Counted from the first letter of the stretch, positions 10,033 through 18,262 are shown. The stretch is DNA of 35,350 bases from Pseudomonadota bacterium (GCA_030684775.1 JAUXXW010000048.1:1-35350), one strand, 5' to 3'. Made by a program: numbers and translations. The notes: generated by a model not told the origin, from the letters alone.

Positions 10033-10061
10033 AAAAAAATACCCCGACGCAAGGTCGGGGT
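10033..10061 (-). terminator. Rho-independent terminator upstream of the nuclease gene
   Basis: On the minus strand an 8-bp perfect stem (ACCCCGAC / GTCGGGGT, loop CTTGC) is followed by TATTTTTTT. It ends only about 18 bases before the nuclease ATG at 10014. A second small hairpin (GTCCCG / CGGGAC, 10016-10032) lies between the two. Confidence 0.75.
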
Positions 10062-10195
10062 GAAGAGAGGAGGAGATATCGGCCGCGCCGGTGCTGGCCC
10101 GCGACCGACCATCCCGGCCCGACCGCCCGATAGATCAAGGCAACCAGGGGGGATTCAGGTGGAAACGCTTCACGGCACGCCGAAAAGTCATTTCG
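10033..10195 (-). ncRNA. Candidate small RNA or attenuated leader (promoter to terminator)
   Basis: A strong sigma70-type promoter at 10202-10230 and a good intrinsic terminator at 10033-10061 bracket about 160 nt on the minus strand with no recognisable protein. An ATG at 10191 opens an 18-codon frame ending at 10135, but it would begin only a few bases from the predicted transcript start. Within the transcript GGTCGGG (complement of 10118-10124) can pair with CCCGACC of the terminator's 5' arm, an arrangement like an antiterminator. The unit is therefore either a free sRNA or an attenuation leader for the nuclease gene. I do not recognise the family. Confidence 0.35.
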
Positions 10196-10201
10196 GATGC
10201 G

Positions 10202-10230
10202 AATGTATGAAATATAACCATTACTGTCAA
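10202..10230 (-). promoter_or_regulatory. Sigma70-type promoter
   Basis: On the minus strand TTGACA (10230-10225), a 17-base spacer and TACATT (10207-10202). The -35 is a perfect consensus match, the -10 matches four of six, and the spacing is optimal. The surrounding sequence is unusually A+T-rich for this window. Transcription would start near 10195 and read towards the terminator at 10033 and the nuclease gene. Confidence 0.55.
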
Positions 10231-10290
10231 ACGGGTTTGTTTATGCCCTGGTGATGTGGGTGCATTCATCCTGAATCCAGCCGTTGAAGC

Positions 10291-10320
10291 GTAGGTTGGG
10301 CAAAGTGTAGCGTGCCCAAC
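10291..10320 (+). repeat. GTAGGTTGGGC-family repeat, single arm
   Basis: One unpaired arm of the family: GTAGGTTGGGCAAAG followed by CGTGCCCAAC. Its inverted partner is not seen within the next 100 bases, so this is a half-element or a decayed copy. Confidence 0.8.
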
Positions 10321-10603
10321 ATGGCGACTACGTCTACTCACCCAGCGGGTGACGCCTTATCGAAATCTCAAGAACCGCCGAGCATTCAAGGCCCTTTTCA
10401 TCCCGGCAAGGACCGGGCTCATTGGTTGGGACTCGGTTTTCGAGGGGGGCCTGACAGGCGCTTGTAACCCAAGCGACTAAGCATGTGGAGCCAAGCGCCT
10501 ACACAACGGAGCAACGCCCCTGACAAGTAATTCGTACCTGTCTGTCAGGAATCTCTCTTTGCCGCGACGAATGGATGTCCTCTTCCCCGATCCGGAGTCC
10601 GCC
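10321..10603. other. Intergenic region upstream of msrP
   Basis: No protein-coding gene is supported. It holds several short hairpins: CCCGG / CCGGG near 10412-10428, GGCGCTT / AAGCGCC spanning about 10457-10499, and CCTGACA / TGTCAGG at 10519-10525 and 10543-10549. The last pair, 55 bp before the msrP start, is the best candidate for a regulator-binding or leader structure. A stretch near 10475 (CGACTAAGCATGTGGAGCC) resembles part of the 3' region of tmRNA, but nothing around it supports a tmRNA gene. Confidence 0.4.
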
Positions 10604-11545
10604 ATGCTGATCCAACGCCTCACCGACATCCTTTCTTCCGAAATCACTGCGCCCGAAATCTACCGGGGTCGTCGCGAATTCATGCGCGCGGCCGGCACTC
10701 TGGCGCTGGCCGGTGGCCTGGGCCTGCAAGTCGCCGACGCGGCGGCGGGTGTCAAACTCGCGGGCACCCGGCCTGGCCCCTATGGCACCAGCGAGGAGCT
10801 GACGCCCTATAAGGATGTGACGACCTACAACAACTTCTACGAATTCGGCACCGACAAGGCCGACCCGGCGGTTAACGCCGGCAGCCTGAATCCACGGCCG
10901 TGGACCGTGCGGGTGGATGGCCTGGTGAATCGTCCCGGCCAGTACGACATCGACGCCCTGCTCAAACTGGCGTCGCTGGAAGATCGCATTTACCGCATGC
11001 GTTGCGTGGAAGGCTGGTCGATGGTGGTTCCCTGGGTGGGTTATCCGCTCAATGAATTGATCCGCCGGGTGGAGCCGCTGGGTAGCGCGAAATATGTGGA
11101 ATTCACCACCCTGAACGACCGCGCGCGGATGCCGGGGCTGCGTTCCCCGGTGCTGGACTGGCCCTACACCGAAGGCCTGCGCCTGGACGAGGCGCGACAT
11201 CCGCTCACCTTGCTGGCTGTGGGTCTCTATGGCGAGACGCTGCCGAATCAGAATGGCGCGCCGGTGCGCATCGTGGTGCCGTGGAAATACGGTTTCAAGA
11301 GCGCGAAATCCATCGTCCGCATCCGCTTCGTCGAGCACCGCCCAATCTCGTCCTGGGAGCGCGCGGCGCCACGTGAGTACGGTTTCTATTCCAACGTCAA
11401 TCCGGAAGTGGATCACCCGCGCTGGAGCCAGTCCAGGGAACGCCGCATCGGCGAGTTCCGCAAGCGCAAGACGCTGATGTTCAACGGCTATGGCGAACAG
11501 GTGGCGCGGATGTATACGAATCTGGATATGCGGCGGTATTACTGA
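10604..11545 (+). CDS. msrP: Protein-methionine-sulfoxide reductase catalytic subunit MsrP (YedY)
   Basis: Periplasmic molybdopterin enzyme that reduces methionine sulfoxide in oxidised envelope proteins, taking electrons from MsrQ. The 313-residue protein starts [20 protein letters not shown], the usual MsrP opening. The frame is open 15 codons upstream, but those residues are not family-like. A twin-arginine signal, [16 protein letters not shown], lies at residues 23-38, as expected for folded export with cofactor. Cys134 in [14 protein letters not shown] is the expected molybdenum ligand. The C-terminal [17 protein letters not shown] region is conserved. msrQ follows after four bases. Confidence 0.96.
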   Translation: MLIQRLTDILSSEITAPEIYRGRREFMRAAGTLALAGGLGLQVADAAAGVKLAGTRPGPYGTSEELTPYKDVTTYNNFYEFGTDKADPAVNAGSLNPRPWTVRVDGLVNRPGQYDIDALLKLASLEDRIYRMRCVEGWSMVVPWVGYPLNELIRRVEPLGSAKYVEFTTLNDRARMPGLRSPVLDWPYTEGLRLDEARHPLTLLAVGLYGETLPNQNGAPVRIVVPWKYGFKSAKSIVRIRFVEHRPISSWERAAPREYGFYSNVNPEVDHPRWSQSRERRIGEFRKRKTLMFNGYGEQVARMYTNLDMRRYY

Positions 11546-11549
11546 GGCC

Positions 11550-12182
11550 ATGAGCGGTTACAGCATGTCTCCTCGCCAATTCACCGCCCTGAAAAGCGGC
11601 TTGTTCCTGCTCTGCCTGGTGCCGCTGGCCAATCTTGTTTACGGCCTGATCGCCGATACCCTGGGCGCCAACCCCATCGAGGTGCTGACGCGTGGCCTGG
11701 GTGACTGGACCTTGCGCTTTCTCCTGATCACCCTGGCGGTGACGCCTTTGCGCCGGCTCAGCGGCCTGGGCTGGTTGCTCCGGTTGCGGCGACTGTTGGG
11801 CCTGTACACGTTCTTCTATGCCCTGCTGCACTTCGCGAGCTATGTCTGGCTGGATCAGTTCTTCGACTGGGCCGAGATCGGGAAGGACATCGTCAAGCGC
11901 CCCTTCATCACCGTCGGCTTCGCCTCTTTGCTGTTGCTGCTTCCCCTGGCGGCGACTTCGACCAACGCGATGATGAAACGACTCGGCGGCCGCCGCTGGC
12001 AGGTATTGCACCGCGCGGTCTACGCCATCGGCATCTTCGCCGTGCTGCACTTCTGGTGGATGGTGAAAAAGGACATCACCGAGCCGGCGACCTATGCCGT
12101 TGTGCTGGCGTTGTTGTTGGGAATGCGGCTGTACTGGGCGCTACGGAGCGGCCCGGGGCGTCACGGAGTCGGCGTGTCTTGA
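11550..12182 (+). CDS. msrQ: MsrQ (YedZ), haem b membrane subunit of the MsrPQ system
   Basis: A 210-residue membrane protein of the ferric-reductase-like transmembrane family. It carries electrons from the quinone pool or a cytoplasmic flavin reductase to MsrP. About six hydrophobic segments are visible; LHRAVYAIGIFAVLHFWWMVKK (shown in part: LHRAVYAIGIFAVLHFWW) holds haem-ligand histidines, and ALLHFASYV holds another. The ATG at 11550 gives MSGYSMSPRQF; an internal ATG at 11565 is a second possibility. The frame extends upstream to 11490 but overlaps msrP. The 3' end overlaps the convergent hemY-like gene by 22 bp. Confidence 0.94.
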   Translation: MSGYSMSPRQFTALKSGLFLLCLVPLANLVYGLIADTLGANPIEVLTRGLGDWTLRFLLITLAVTPLRRLSGLGWLLRLRRLLGLYTFFYALLHFASYVWLDQFFDWAEIGKDIVKRPFITVGFASLLLLLPLAATSTNAMMKRLGGRRWQVLHRAVYAIGIFAVLHFWWMVKKDITEPATYAVVLALLLGMRLYWALRSGPGRHGVGVS

Positions 12183-12667
12183 GGCCCGAGCACGGGCGCG
12201 GTGCCGCCCGTCGCGTCCGGGTTCGCCGGCTTGGAGCGCAGGCCGCGGAACCACGATTTGATCCGTCCGGCGGGCGGTACAGTACCGGCGCCCTCCTGAA
12301 CCAGGCGTTCCGCGATGTCCGGCGCCTGGCTGATCATCGCCTTGCCCGCCAGCTTGGCGGCGCGAAAGGCATCACCGTCAAGATGCGCGCGCATGGCATC
12401 CATCAAGGCGCGGTCAGCCAGGTCACCGCGCCGCCTGGCATGCCAGCCGCGCACATCGTCAGGCAGGCGCAGCGCGGTCTGGCCCAGGCGCAGCATGGCA
12501 TACGCCAGCACGATGAGGCCGGCCAGCAGCGCCAGAGCGAGCATGAATGACAGCTCCATGCGCCAGGGCGGATAGACCACGATGACATAACCTTGATCGA
12601 CCTGAGCCGCCAGAGTCAGCGCCACGGCCAGGGCGAACAGGGCGAGCAACCAGAAGGCGGCGCGCAT
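12161..12667 (-). CDS. hemY: HemY N-terminal-domain protein, shortened
   Basis: A 168-residue protein with two N-terminal membrane helices (about residues 3-22 and 40-62) joined by VDQGYVIVVYPPWRMELS, the start of the HemY family found after hemX in proteobacterial haem clusters. Family members are normally about 390-420 residues, with a C-terminal TPR region. Here similarity fades after about residue 125, and the tail (GGTAPVLGPQDTPTP) is unlike HemY. No continuation exists downstream because msrQ occupies the opposite strand. The ATG overlaps the hemX stop by one base (TGATG), so translation is coupled. HemY has no firmly established activity, and whether this short form works is unknown. 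Confidence 0.8.
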   Translation of the reverse strand: MRAAFWLLALFALAVALTLAAQVDQGYVIVVYPPWRMELSFMLALALLAGLIVLAYAMLRLGQTALRLPDDVRGWHARRRGDLADRALMDAMRAHLDGDAFRAAKLAGKAMISQAPDIAERLVQEGAGTVPPAGRIKSWFRGLRSKPANPDATGGTAPVLGPQDTPTP

Positions 12668-13677
12668 CAGTTGCTCTTCCCACGCGCGGCACGCGCGGCC
12701 TTCAGGCTGGTGTTGATTTCCGCGTCCTGGAGCACCACGGGAACCTTGAGCAACTCGTCCAGGCTGGCGAGTACCGCGCTGGTGGCTTCGTCGCGTGGAT
12801 TGAAGTAGCGCCCGGTCCAGGCATGCGCGGCGGCGATGTCGTTGCGGAAGGCGGTTTCATCACGTTGCAGCAGACTCATGCGCGCGGAAAGCAGGCGCAG
12901 CTTGAGGTTTTCACGCAGGAAATAGAGCTGCGAAGGCGCCAGCAAGGGCAGATCGGGATGATCCAGGCGGCGGATGCGTACCAGGCTTTTGAACTCCTTC
13001 CAGGCCTCCGCCGAGAAACGCGCGAGGGTATCGACGGCCCCCCCCTGGGCGGGGGATGCCTGTTTCAGCACTGGTTCGGTTTCGGATTCCGGCTTGAGCC
13101 GGTCCACGTTCTGTATCAGTGCTTCGAGACGGGCATTGAGGCTGACGATGTCCGCCGCCGGCAACAGCTTGAGCCGTTCCATATCGCGGGCAATGGCGTC
13201 GCGCAGGCCATTGAACTGTGGCTTGTCGAGTTGCGCCAGCCGGGTTGCCGCCGCGTCCAGCCCAATCAGGGCCGCCTTCACATTGCCCGCCAGTTGCAAT
13301 TGTTGCTGCGCGAGCAACAGGGTCTGTTCGAGGTCTGCCACGATCCGCTCATCCTGACTGCGCGCGATGTCCTGATACATCGCGTTGAGGGCCAGTTGCT
13401 GATTCTGGGTTTCCTGACCTGCGGATTCCAGTGTGGCCAGGCGACCTTGCAGGTCGGACAGCGCCATGTTGGCGGCCTTGGCGGCGGCGCGCGCTTCCTC
13501 GCTGGCGGCATCGAAGGCGCCGATGCGGCGGGCCAGTTGCACTTCCATGGTCTGGAAACGGTCGTAAGCCATCCAGGCCAGACCAAGCGTCAGCAATATG
13601 GCCGCGCCGGCCAGGACGATGCCGAACCACGCCAGGCGCGAAGTCGGAGGAGTGTTTTCAGCGGTGTTTTCAGACAT
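12667..13677 (-). CDS. hemX: HemX family protein (putative uroporphyrinogen-III C-methyltransferase)
   Basis: A 336-residue single-span membrane protein. The start at 13677 gives [19 protein letters not shown]; the open frame upstream to 13773 reads through hemD and is not used. One membrane helix lies at about residues 17-38, followed by a long alpha-helical coiled-coil stretch (about 45-130) rich in Ala, Gln and Leu, as in HemX. Despite the name, methyltransferase activity has not been well supported for this family, and it probably acts as a scaffold in haem synthesis. It overlaps hemD by 8 bp and is followed by hemY. Confidence 0.9.
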   Translation of the reverse strand: MSENTAENTPPTSRLAWFGIVLAGAAILLTLGLAWMAYDRFQTMEVQLARRIGAFDAASEEARAAAKAANMALSDLQGRLATLESAGQETQNQQLALNAMYQDIARSQDERIVADLEQTLLLAQQQLQLAGNVKAALIGLDAAATRLAQLDKPQFNGLRDAIARDMERLKLLPAADIVSLNARLEALIQNVDRLKPESETEPVLKQASPAQGGAVDTLARFSAEAWKEFKSLVRIRRLDHPDLPLLAPSQLYFLRENLKLRLLSARMSLLQRDETAFRNDIAAAHAWTGRYFNPRDEATSAVLASLDELLKVPVVLQDAEINTSLKAARAARGKSN

Positions 13678-14431
13678 GTGCGAAGTATTCCACAAGACCC
13701 TGCAACAAGCCCGCTTCGCCCGGCCCGGTGGCAATGACCGAGGAAACACCCAGCCCTCGGGCATGCGCGGCAATGCGCGGGTGTGGCACGAACAGCGGCG
13801 TGGCGCGAACCAGGTTGGCGTTGCCCTCGCCCAGCAGGGTAAACAGATTGTCCAGGCCTTGTGAACTCAGCGCGGTGACGGCCTGGATGCCACCCCGCCG
13901 CCAGATAGCGAGAAGTGGAGCCGGAGTGGCCTTGGGTAGGCCGCGTCGGTAGCACTCGGCGTATTCCACGGTGGCGCCACGCGCGGCCAGGGTCTCCGCC
14001 AGCAGTTCTCGACCACCTTCACCGCGAAAGATGAGCACGCGCCGACCCGCCATGTCGGCCAGCTCCGGGTGGGCGAGCAGATGTTCGCTGTCGCCGCCGT
14101 CGCTGGGCACCAAAACCGACTCGATGCCGGCCGCGCGCAGAGCCGCCGCCGTACCCTGCCCTACCCCGGCCGCGCGCGGCCCGCTTGGCCAGGCCGGAAT
14201 GCCGGCGAGGCCGTATTGCACGGCGGTCGGGCTGATAAAGATGGCGAGATCGTAATCCGGCAGTTCGGCCAGGCGCCGCGCCAAGGTAGCCGTGTCGGCC
14301 GGCGGCAGGATGTCCAGGGTGGGAAACAGAACGGGGTCGGCGCCCAGTTCGCGCAAACGTGCCTGCATTCCCATCGTCTGCCCAACCGGGCGGGTCACCA
14401 ACACACTCTGGCCGGACAGAGGCAGGTTCAT
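13670..14431 (-). CDS. hemD: Uroporphyrinogen-III synthase HemD
   Basis: Cytoplasmic enzyme that closes hydroxymethylbilane to uroporphyrinogen III with inversion of ring D. The 253 residues are the usual length. The opening [20 protein letters not shown] and the later [11 protein letters not shown] and [15 protein letters not shown] segments match the weakly conserved two-lobed HemD fold. The start overlaps the hemC stop by four bases (ATGA), so hemC and hemD are translationally coupled. Confidence 0.95.
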   Translation of the reverse strand: MNLPLSGQSVLVTRPVGQTMGMQARLRELGADPVLFPTLDILPPADTATLARRLAELPDYDLAIFISPTAVQYGLAGIPAWPSGPRAAGVGQGTAAALRAAGIESVLVPSDGGDSEHLLAHPELADMAGRRVLIFRGEGGRELLAETLAARGATVEYAECYRRGLPKATPAPLLAIWRRGGIQAVTALSSQGLDNLFTLLGEGNANLVRATPLFVPHPRIAAHARGLGVSSVIATGPGEAGLLQGLVEYFAHV

Positions 14432-15360
14432 TGCATGCGATGGATGAGTTCCGCCAGCAGGGTGTCGGCGCCCTGGGCGATCAGTTCCCGCGCGGCGGCG
14501 TGGCCGATGGCTTCCGGGTCGGCCGGATCGCCTTCCACCTCGCTCTTGTAGAAGCGAATCCCTTCCAGATCGGCCACGAAGGCGCGCAGGTGAATTCGTC
14601 CATTATGCAGTTCGGCATAACCGCCGATGGGTGCCTGGCAGCCGCCATGCAACATGCGGCTCATGGCCCGCTCGGCGCGCACGCAGGCCGCGGTTTCGGC
14701 GTCATTGAGCGGTGCCAGCAGTTCGATCAGGTCGGGGCGTCCTTCGCAAATCTCGATGCCGAGCGCGCCCTGGCCCACCGCCGGCAGGCTTTCTTCCGGG
14801 GTCAGGATGGCGCGAATATGGGCATCGAGGCCGAGGCGCTTGAGCCCGGCGGCGGCTAGCAGGATGGCGTCGTACTGGCCTTCTTCCAACTTGCGCAGGC
14901 GGGTGTTGACGTTGCCGCGCAGGGTGTCGACATCCAGGGTCGGGTATACGGCGCGCAACTGCACCTGGCGGCGCAGGCTGGAAGTACCGACACGGGCACC
15001 GGAGGGCAGATCGCTCAAACTCGCGTATTTCCTGGAAACGAAGGCATCGCGAGGATCATCACGTTGCGCGATGGCAGCCAGTTCAAAACCGGGAGGCAGA
15101 TCCATCGGCACATCCTTGATCGAGTGCACGGCGAGATCGGCGCGCCCTTCCGCCATCGCGGTTTCCAGTTCCTTCACGAACAAACCTTTGCCGCCGATGC
15201 GCGAGAGCGGGGAGTCGAGAATCTGGTCGCCCTGGGTGGTCATGCCTAGCAACTCGACTTCCAGGCCGGGATGCAATTCCAGTAGGCGGGCCTTGACGTG
15301 TTCGGCTTGCCAGAGCGCAAGTGGGCTTTCACGGGTAGCGATGACTATTTTTTTCGGCAT
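14428..15360 (-). CDS. hemC: Hydroxymethylbilane synthase (porphobilinogen deaminase) HemC
   Basis: Polymerises four porphobilinogens to hydroxymethylbilane, using a covalent dipyrromethane cofactor. The start at 15360 gives [20 protein letters not shown]; the forty codons upstream are not family-like. The 310 residues are the normal length. Cys241 in [13 protein letters not shown] binds the cofactor, and the catalytic aspartate is D83 in HSIKDVP. Arg-rich GTSSLRRQ and LRGNVNTRL lines bind the substrate acids. First gene of the hemCDXY cluster, divergent from the thioredoxin-fold gene, with 64 bp between starts. Confidence 0.97.
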   Translation of the reverse strand: MPKKIVIATRESPLALWQAEHVKARLLELHPGLEVELLGMTTQGDQILDSPLSRIGGKGLFVKELETAMAEGRADLAVHSIKDVPMDLPPGFELAAIAQRDDPRDAFVSRKYASLSDLPSGARVGTSSLRRQVQLRAVYPTLDVDTLRGNVNTRLRKLEEGQYDAILLAAAGLKRLGLDAHIRAILTPEESLPAVGQGALGIEICEGRPDLIELLAPLNDAETAACVRAERAMSRMLHGGCQAPIGGYAELHNGRIHLRAFVADLEGIRFYKSEVEGDPADPEAIGHAAARELIAQGADTLLAELIHRMQ

Positions 15361-15424
15361 GATTGAACTATTGAGCGTAAGAGGAGCATCGCTAGAATGC
15401 TCGACTATGTTGAGGAAAACGACG

Positions 15425-15928
15425 ATGAAACAGGCAGTTAAGCAAGTACTCGCGTGGCTGGCGATCTTATCATGCGGCATTGCGCTGGCCCGCGCGGATG
15501 TGCCTTACGCGCACGACCTGCAAAAAGACGCCGCAGCCGCGCGCGCGGTTCAGGGCGTGGTGTTGCTGGTATTCGTCGGCGCGCACTGCTCTTACTGCGA
15601 AACCGCGCTCAAGGAATTCCTGATTCCCATGAGCGGCAACGCCGATTACCTCTCCAAGGTGGTGATGCGCCAGGTGGAAAGTACGGGTTTCCGCGATCTC
15701 AAGGATTTTCAGGGCCGCAAGGTGAGCCATCGTAAATTTGCCGGGGAAAACGGCGCCCGCCTGACCCCGACGGTCATGATTTTCGATGGTGAAGGCCGCC
15801 AATTGGCCAAGCCGGTAGTGGGCGTCACCACCCTGGATTACTACGGCGTCTATCTTGACCAGGCGATAGACCAGGGGGTGGCGAAGATCCGTTCGAAACT
15901 GGGCGGCCTCGTTCCCAGCGGTTCCTGA
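15425..15928 (+). CDS. Periplasmic thioredoxin-fold protein
   Basis: A 167-residue exported protein. A signal peptide covers about residues 1-24 ([20 protein letters not shown] then LARA). The mature part has CSYC at residues 55-58 in [17 protein letters not shown], placed as in thioredoxin-like redox proteins, and a cis-proline segment in [13 protein letters not shown]. It resembles SoxW-type or other thioredoxin_2 family proteins, which reduce or isomerise periplasmic disulfides. Client unknown. The ATG at 15425 has GAGG nine bases before it; an ATG six codons earlier (15407) is less well placed. Divergent from hemC. Confidence 0.82.
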   Translation: MKQAVKQVLAWLAILSCGIALARADVPYAHDLQKDAAAARAVQGVVLLVFVGAHCSYCETALKEFLIPMSGNADYLSKVVMRQVESTGFRDLKDFQGRKVSHRKFAGENGARLTPTVMIFDGEGRQLAKPVVGVTTLDYYGVYLDQAIDQGVAKIRSKLGGLVPSGS

Positions 15929-15930
15929 TT

Positions 15931-16019
15931 TCAGGCGTAGGTTGGGCAAAGCCGAAGGCGTGCCCAACATTCGACGGTTGCATGTTGGGCACGCTGCGCT
16001 TTGCCCAACCTACGCCTGA
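15931..16019. repeat. GTAGGTTGGGC-family palindrome between convergent genes
   Basis: Arms TCAGGCGTAGGTTGGGCAAA (15931-15950) and its complement (16000-16019), with inner CGTGCCCAAC / GTTGGGCACG pairs, form one long hairpin. It fills the gap between the convergent thioredoxin-fold gene (stop 15928) and the lipoprotein gene (stop 16033), so it can serve as a bidirectional terminator-like structure. Confidence 0.9.
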
Positions 16020-16032
16020 TCCGACCTACACC

Positions 16033-16482
16033 TTAGTGCGTCACCCGCGCCTGGCCGCCGGATTCCAGCATACGAACGCGATCGCCCTTGGCGAACTTCT
16101 CGCCGGTGTCTTCCTGAACCACGGCGATGGTGCGGCCGGAATCGAGCCTGACGATGATTTCCTGGCCGGCCTTGCGGGTGATGCCCTCTTCCGCCGCCGC
16201 GCCGCCTATGCCGCCGATCACGGCGCCGATCACGGCCCCTACGGCGGAACCTTTACCGCCCCCGACATCGCTTCCGGCGATACCGCCCACTGCGGCCCCG
16301 GCGGCGGTTCCGACCCCGGAGGAGGTGCCTTCCAGCTTCACGACACGCACGCTTTCCACCACGCCCATTTTCACTTCGTACACACGGCGGGTTTCCGTGC
16401 GCTCGTAATCGTCGCTGCCCTTGCCGCTGGCGCAGCCGGCCAGCGCGACGGGGATGAGCAACAAGCATAAGGTTTTGTTCAT
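16033..16482 (-). CDS. Glycine-zipper outer-membrane lipoprotein (SlyB/17-kDa antigen type)
   Basis: A 149-residue lipoprotein. MNKTLCLLLIPVALAGCASG has a lipobox (LAGC, Cys16) for lipid attachment. The middle (about residues 57-100) is a glycine zipper, TAAGAAVGGIAGSDVGG then GAVIGAVIGGIGGAAAE, typical of the 17-kDa surface antigen / SlyB group that sits in the outer membrane. The C-terminal part is a small beta domain (IIVRLDSGRTIAVVQE). The frame is open upstream to 16683 but only through the kinase gene. It follows that gene by 14 bp on the same strand. Confidence 0.88.
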   Translation of the reverse strand: MNKTLCLLLIPVALAGCASGKGSDDYERTETRRVYEVKMGVVESVRVVKLEGTSSGVGTAAGAAVGGIAGSDVGGGKGSAVGAVIGAVIGGIGGAAAEEGITRKAGQEIIVRLDSGRTIAVVQEDTGEKFAKGDRVRMLESGGQARVTH

Positions 16483-16496
16483 GACTGACTCCTTCA

Positions 16497-17432
16497 TCAC
16501 AGTGCGTAACCGTATTCGGTTTTGAAGCGTTCGGCGATTTCGTCCCAGGTGAAGTGGTGGTTCTGGCCGCCACGCTGGGCAATCTTGATCGCCCCGAGCA
16601 GCCCCGCCAGACGTCCGCAGGTGGGCCAGTCCATGCTCTTGAGCATGGCGGCCATCAAGCCGGCGCGGTAGGCATCGCCGCAACCGGTCGGGTCCACCAC
16701 CGCGCTCGCCTTGGCCGCCGGGATTTCATGCACCTGGCCATCCGCGTAAATCCGCGAGCCTTCGCCCCCCAGGGTCACCACCAGCGCGCGTACCTGCTTC
16801 GCCAACGCTTCCAGCGTCCGACCGGTGCGTTCCTGCAAGAGTTTCGCCTCGTAGTCGTTGCAGGTGAGGTATTCCGCCTGGCGGGTGAAATCCAGCAACT
16901 CCTCGCCATTGAACATGGGCAAGCCCTGGCCGGGATCGAAGATGAAGGGAATACAGCCCTCGGAAAACTGGCGCGCGTGATCGATCATGCCCTGGCGACC
17001 ATCCGGCGAGACGATGCCGAGCTTGACCCCCTCCGCGCAGTCCACCTTGTTCTGGTGCGCGAAGTTCATCGCGCCGGGGTGGAAGGCGGTGATCTGGTTA
17101 TCGTCCAGGTCGGTGGTGATGAAGGCCTGCGCGGTGAAGGTGTTGGCGACACGGTGAATGTGGCCGGCATCGAGGCCAAGCTGCTTCAGGCGTTCGGCAT
17201 AAGGCGCGAAATCGTCGCCCACGGTCGCCATGATCAGCGGCTCGCCGCCCAGCAGTTTCATGTTGTAGGCGATGTTGCCGGCACAACCGCCGAACTCGCG
17301 ACGCATGTCCGGCACCAGGAAGGCCACGTTCAGGATGTGAATCTGATCGGGCAGGATGTGGTTCTTGAACTGGTCGTGGAACACCATGATGGTGTCGTAG
17401 GCCATGGAGCCGCAGATTAGGGTGCGCATCAT
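16497..17432 (-). CDS. PfkB-family sugar/nucleoside kinase
   Basis: A 311-residue ribokinase-family enzyme, close to the bacterial group annotated as adenosine kinase or carbohydrate kinase. The N-terminal substrate-binding signature is FGGCAGNIAYNMKLLGG (residues 47-63). The ATP/anion-hole motif with catalytic Asp is DPTGCGDAYRAGLM in the C-terminal part. The phosphate acceptor cannot be decided. Two in-frame ATGs (17432, 17429) are adjacent and either may be used; AAAGGA precedes both. Downstream of the orphan RHH gene by 21 bp and upstream of the lipoprotein, probably one transcript. Confidence 0.88.
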   Translation of the reverse strand: MMRTLICGSMAYDTIMVFHDQFKNHILPDQIHILNVAFLVPDMRREFGGCAGNIAYNMKLLGGEPLIMATVGDDFAPYAERLKQLGLDAGHIHRVANTFTAQAFITTDLDDNQITAFHPGAMNFAHQNKVDCAEGVKLGIVSPDGRQGMIDHARQFSEGCIPFIFDPGQGLPMFNGEELLDFTRQAEYLTCNDYEAKLLQERTGRTLEALAKQVRALVVTLGGEGSRIYADGQVHEIPAAKASAVVDPTGCGDAYRAGLMAAMLKSMDWPTCGRLAGLLGAIKIAQRGGQNHHFTWDEIAERFKTEYGYAL

Positions 17433-17453
17433 TTTTTCCTTTATGGGATGGGG

Positions 17454-17708
17454 TTAGCGGTAGACGTTGCGGCGACGGCCAGCCTTGACTATTTCGACCG
17501 GCAACTGGGCAAGGAATTGCTCGTAACTGACTGGCTTCTCGCTCACGCGCTCATCGAACGCGGCCAAATCTTCCTCATCTTCGCGTAAGGCCGCGCGGAC
17601 TGCGTGGTTGACGATCTCGGACATACTGCGCCGGGTGTTGGCGGCTTTCAGCCGTAGCGCCTGATGCAAGGGGTTTTCCAGATAAATCGTGGCGCGGGTG
17701 GTATCCAT
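17454..17708 (-). CDS. Ribbon-helix-helix protein, orphan antitoxin-like
   Basis: An 84-residue protein. The first part, TTRATIYLENPLHQALRLKA, has the beta-strand plus helix pattern of ribbon-helix-helix DNA-binding proteins, followed by NTRRSMSEIVNHAVRAALRE. This layout is that of CopG/ParD-like antitoxins. The C-terminal tail (FLAQLPVEIVKAGRRRNVYR) would bind a toxin in a complete pair. No RelE/ParE-type toxin gene adjoins it: downstream is the PfkB kinase, upstream a MITE. It may be a leftover antitoxin or a stand-alone regulator. Confidence 0.75.
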   Translation of the reverse strand: MDTTRATIYLENPLHQALRLKAANTRRSMSEIVNHAVRAALREDEEDLAAFDERVSEKPVSYEQFLAQLPVEIVKAGRRRNVYR

Positions 17709-17740
17709 GACGTGAATCCCGGTGGAATAAAGCGTGACGA

Positions 17741-17909
17741 CTAGCAGCCTGTCGGACTTTGGTCGTCGATAGCGAAAAGCGGCCCCAGCGAGGCCAGTTT
17801 TTGCCGGATTCGCAGCCGCATAGTCGAACTATGGGGCAAGAAGCTGGTAAAAACTGGTCCGCTGCGGTCGTTTTGCAGCCGACGATTCCAAAGTCCGACA
17901 GGCTGCTAG
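17741..17909. mobile_element. 169-bp palindromic MITE, copy 1
   Basis: Starts CTAGCAGCCTGTCGGACTTT and ends with its complement, so the terminal inverted repeat exceeds 20 bp. The interior is also palindromic, with an apex of CATAGT-CGA-ACTATG at the exact centre. A second copy of the same length lies at 35115-35283, about nine tenths identical by eye. There is no transposase; both would need an element supplied elsewhere. It sits between the orphan RHH gene and higA. Confidence 0.85.
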
Positions 17910-17932
17910 GGTGTTTTGGCTACATGGATGGG

Positions 17933-18244
17933 TCATGCCGCCAGCGGCATGACCTCTTCTTCCACCCTTTTCGCCAGCGTGGCTTCCGCCTGCCGGATTT
18001 CGTAAGCGGTTTGCAGGTTCATCCAGGTCTGCACGTCGCCACCGAAGTAGCGCGCCAGTCGGAAGGCGGTATCCACGGTGACGCCGCGCCGTTCCAGCAC
18101 GATGTCGTTGATCCGTGAGGCGGGTACGTGCAATGCCTGGGCCAGGGCATTGGCGCTCATGGTCAGCGGCTTGAGGTAATCCTCGCGCAGAATTTCGCCC
18201 GGGTGAATCGGGCGCATTCCATTCTTTGGGGCTGCAATGCTCAT
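17933..18244 (-). CDS. higA: HigA-family antitoxin (XRE-type HTH)
   Basis: A 103-residue DNA-binding antitoxin. NGMRPIHPGEILREDYLKPL is the conserved HigA/VapI start. The helix-turn-helix runs through SANALAQALHVPASRINDIV, followed by ERRGVTVDTAFRLARYFGG. It should neutralise HigB and repress its own operon. It lies 18 bp downstream of higB, the toxin-first order normal for higBA. The end of the gene is 24 bp from the MITE. Confidence 0.92.
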   Translation of the reverse strand: MSIAAPKNGMRPIHPGEILREDYLKPLTMSANALAQALHVPASRINDIVLERRGVTVDTAFRLARYFGGDVQTWMNLQTAYEIRQAEATLAKRVEEEVMPLAA

Positions 18245-18262
18245 CTTGGTCTCCGCTGAAAT

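Noticed and set aside
10135-10191. 18-codon ORF in the candidate leader upstream of the nuclease
   Set aside because: It starts only a few bases from the predicted transcript start, has no ribosome site, and shows no run of regulatory codons typical of a leader peptide. Kept only as a remark.
10457-10499. tmRNA-like segment (CGACTAAGCATGTGGAGCC) upstream of msrP
   Set aside because: It resembles the bases before the T-arm of tmRNA, but there is no T-arm GGTTCGA, no CCA end, no tag frame and no 5' acceptor half nearby.
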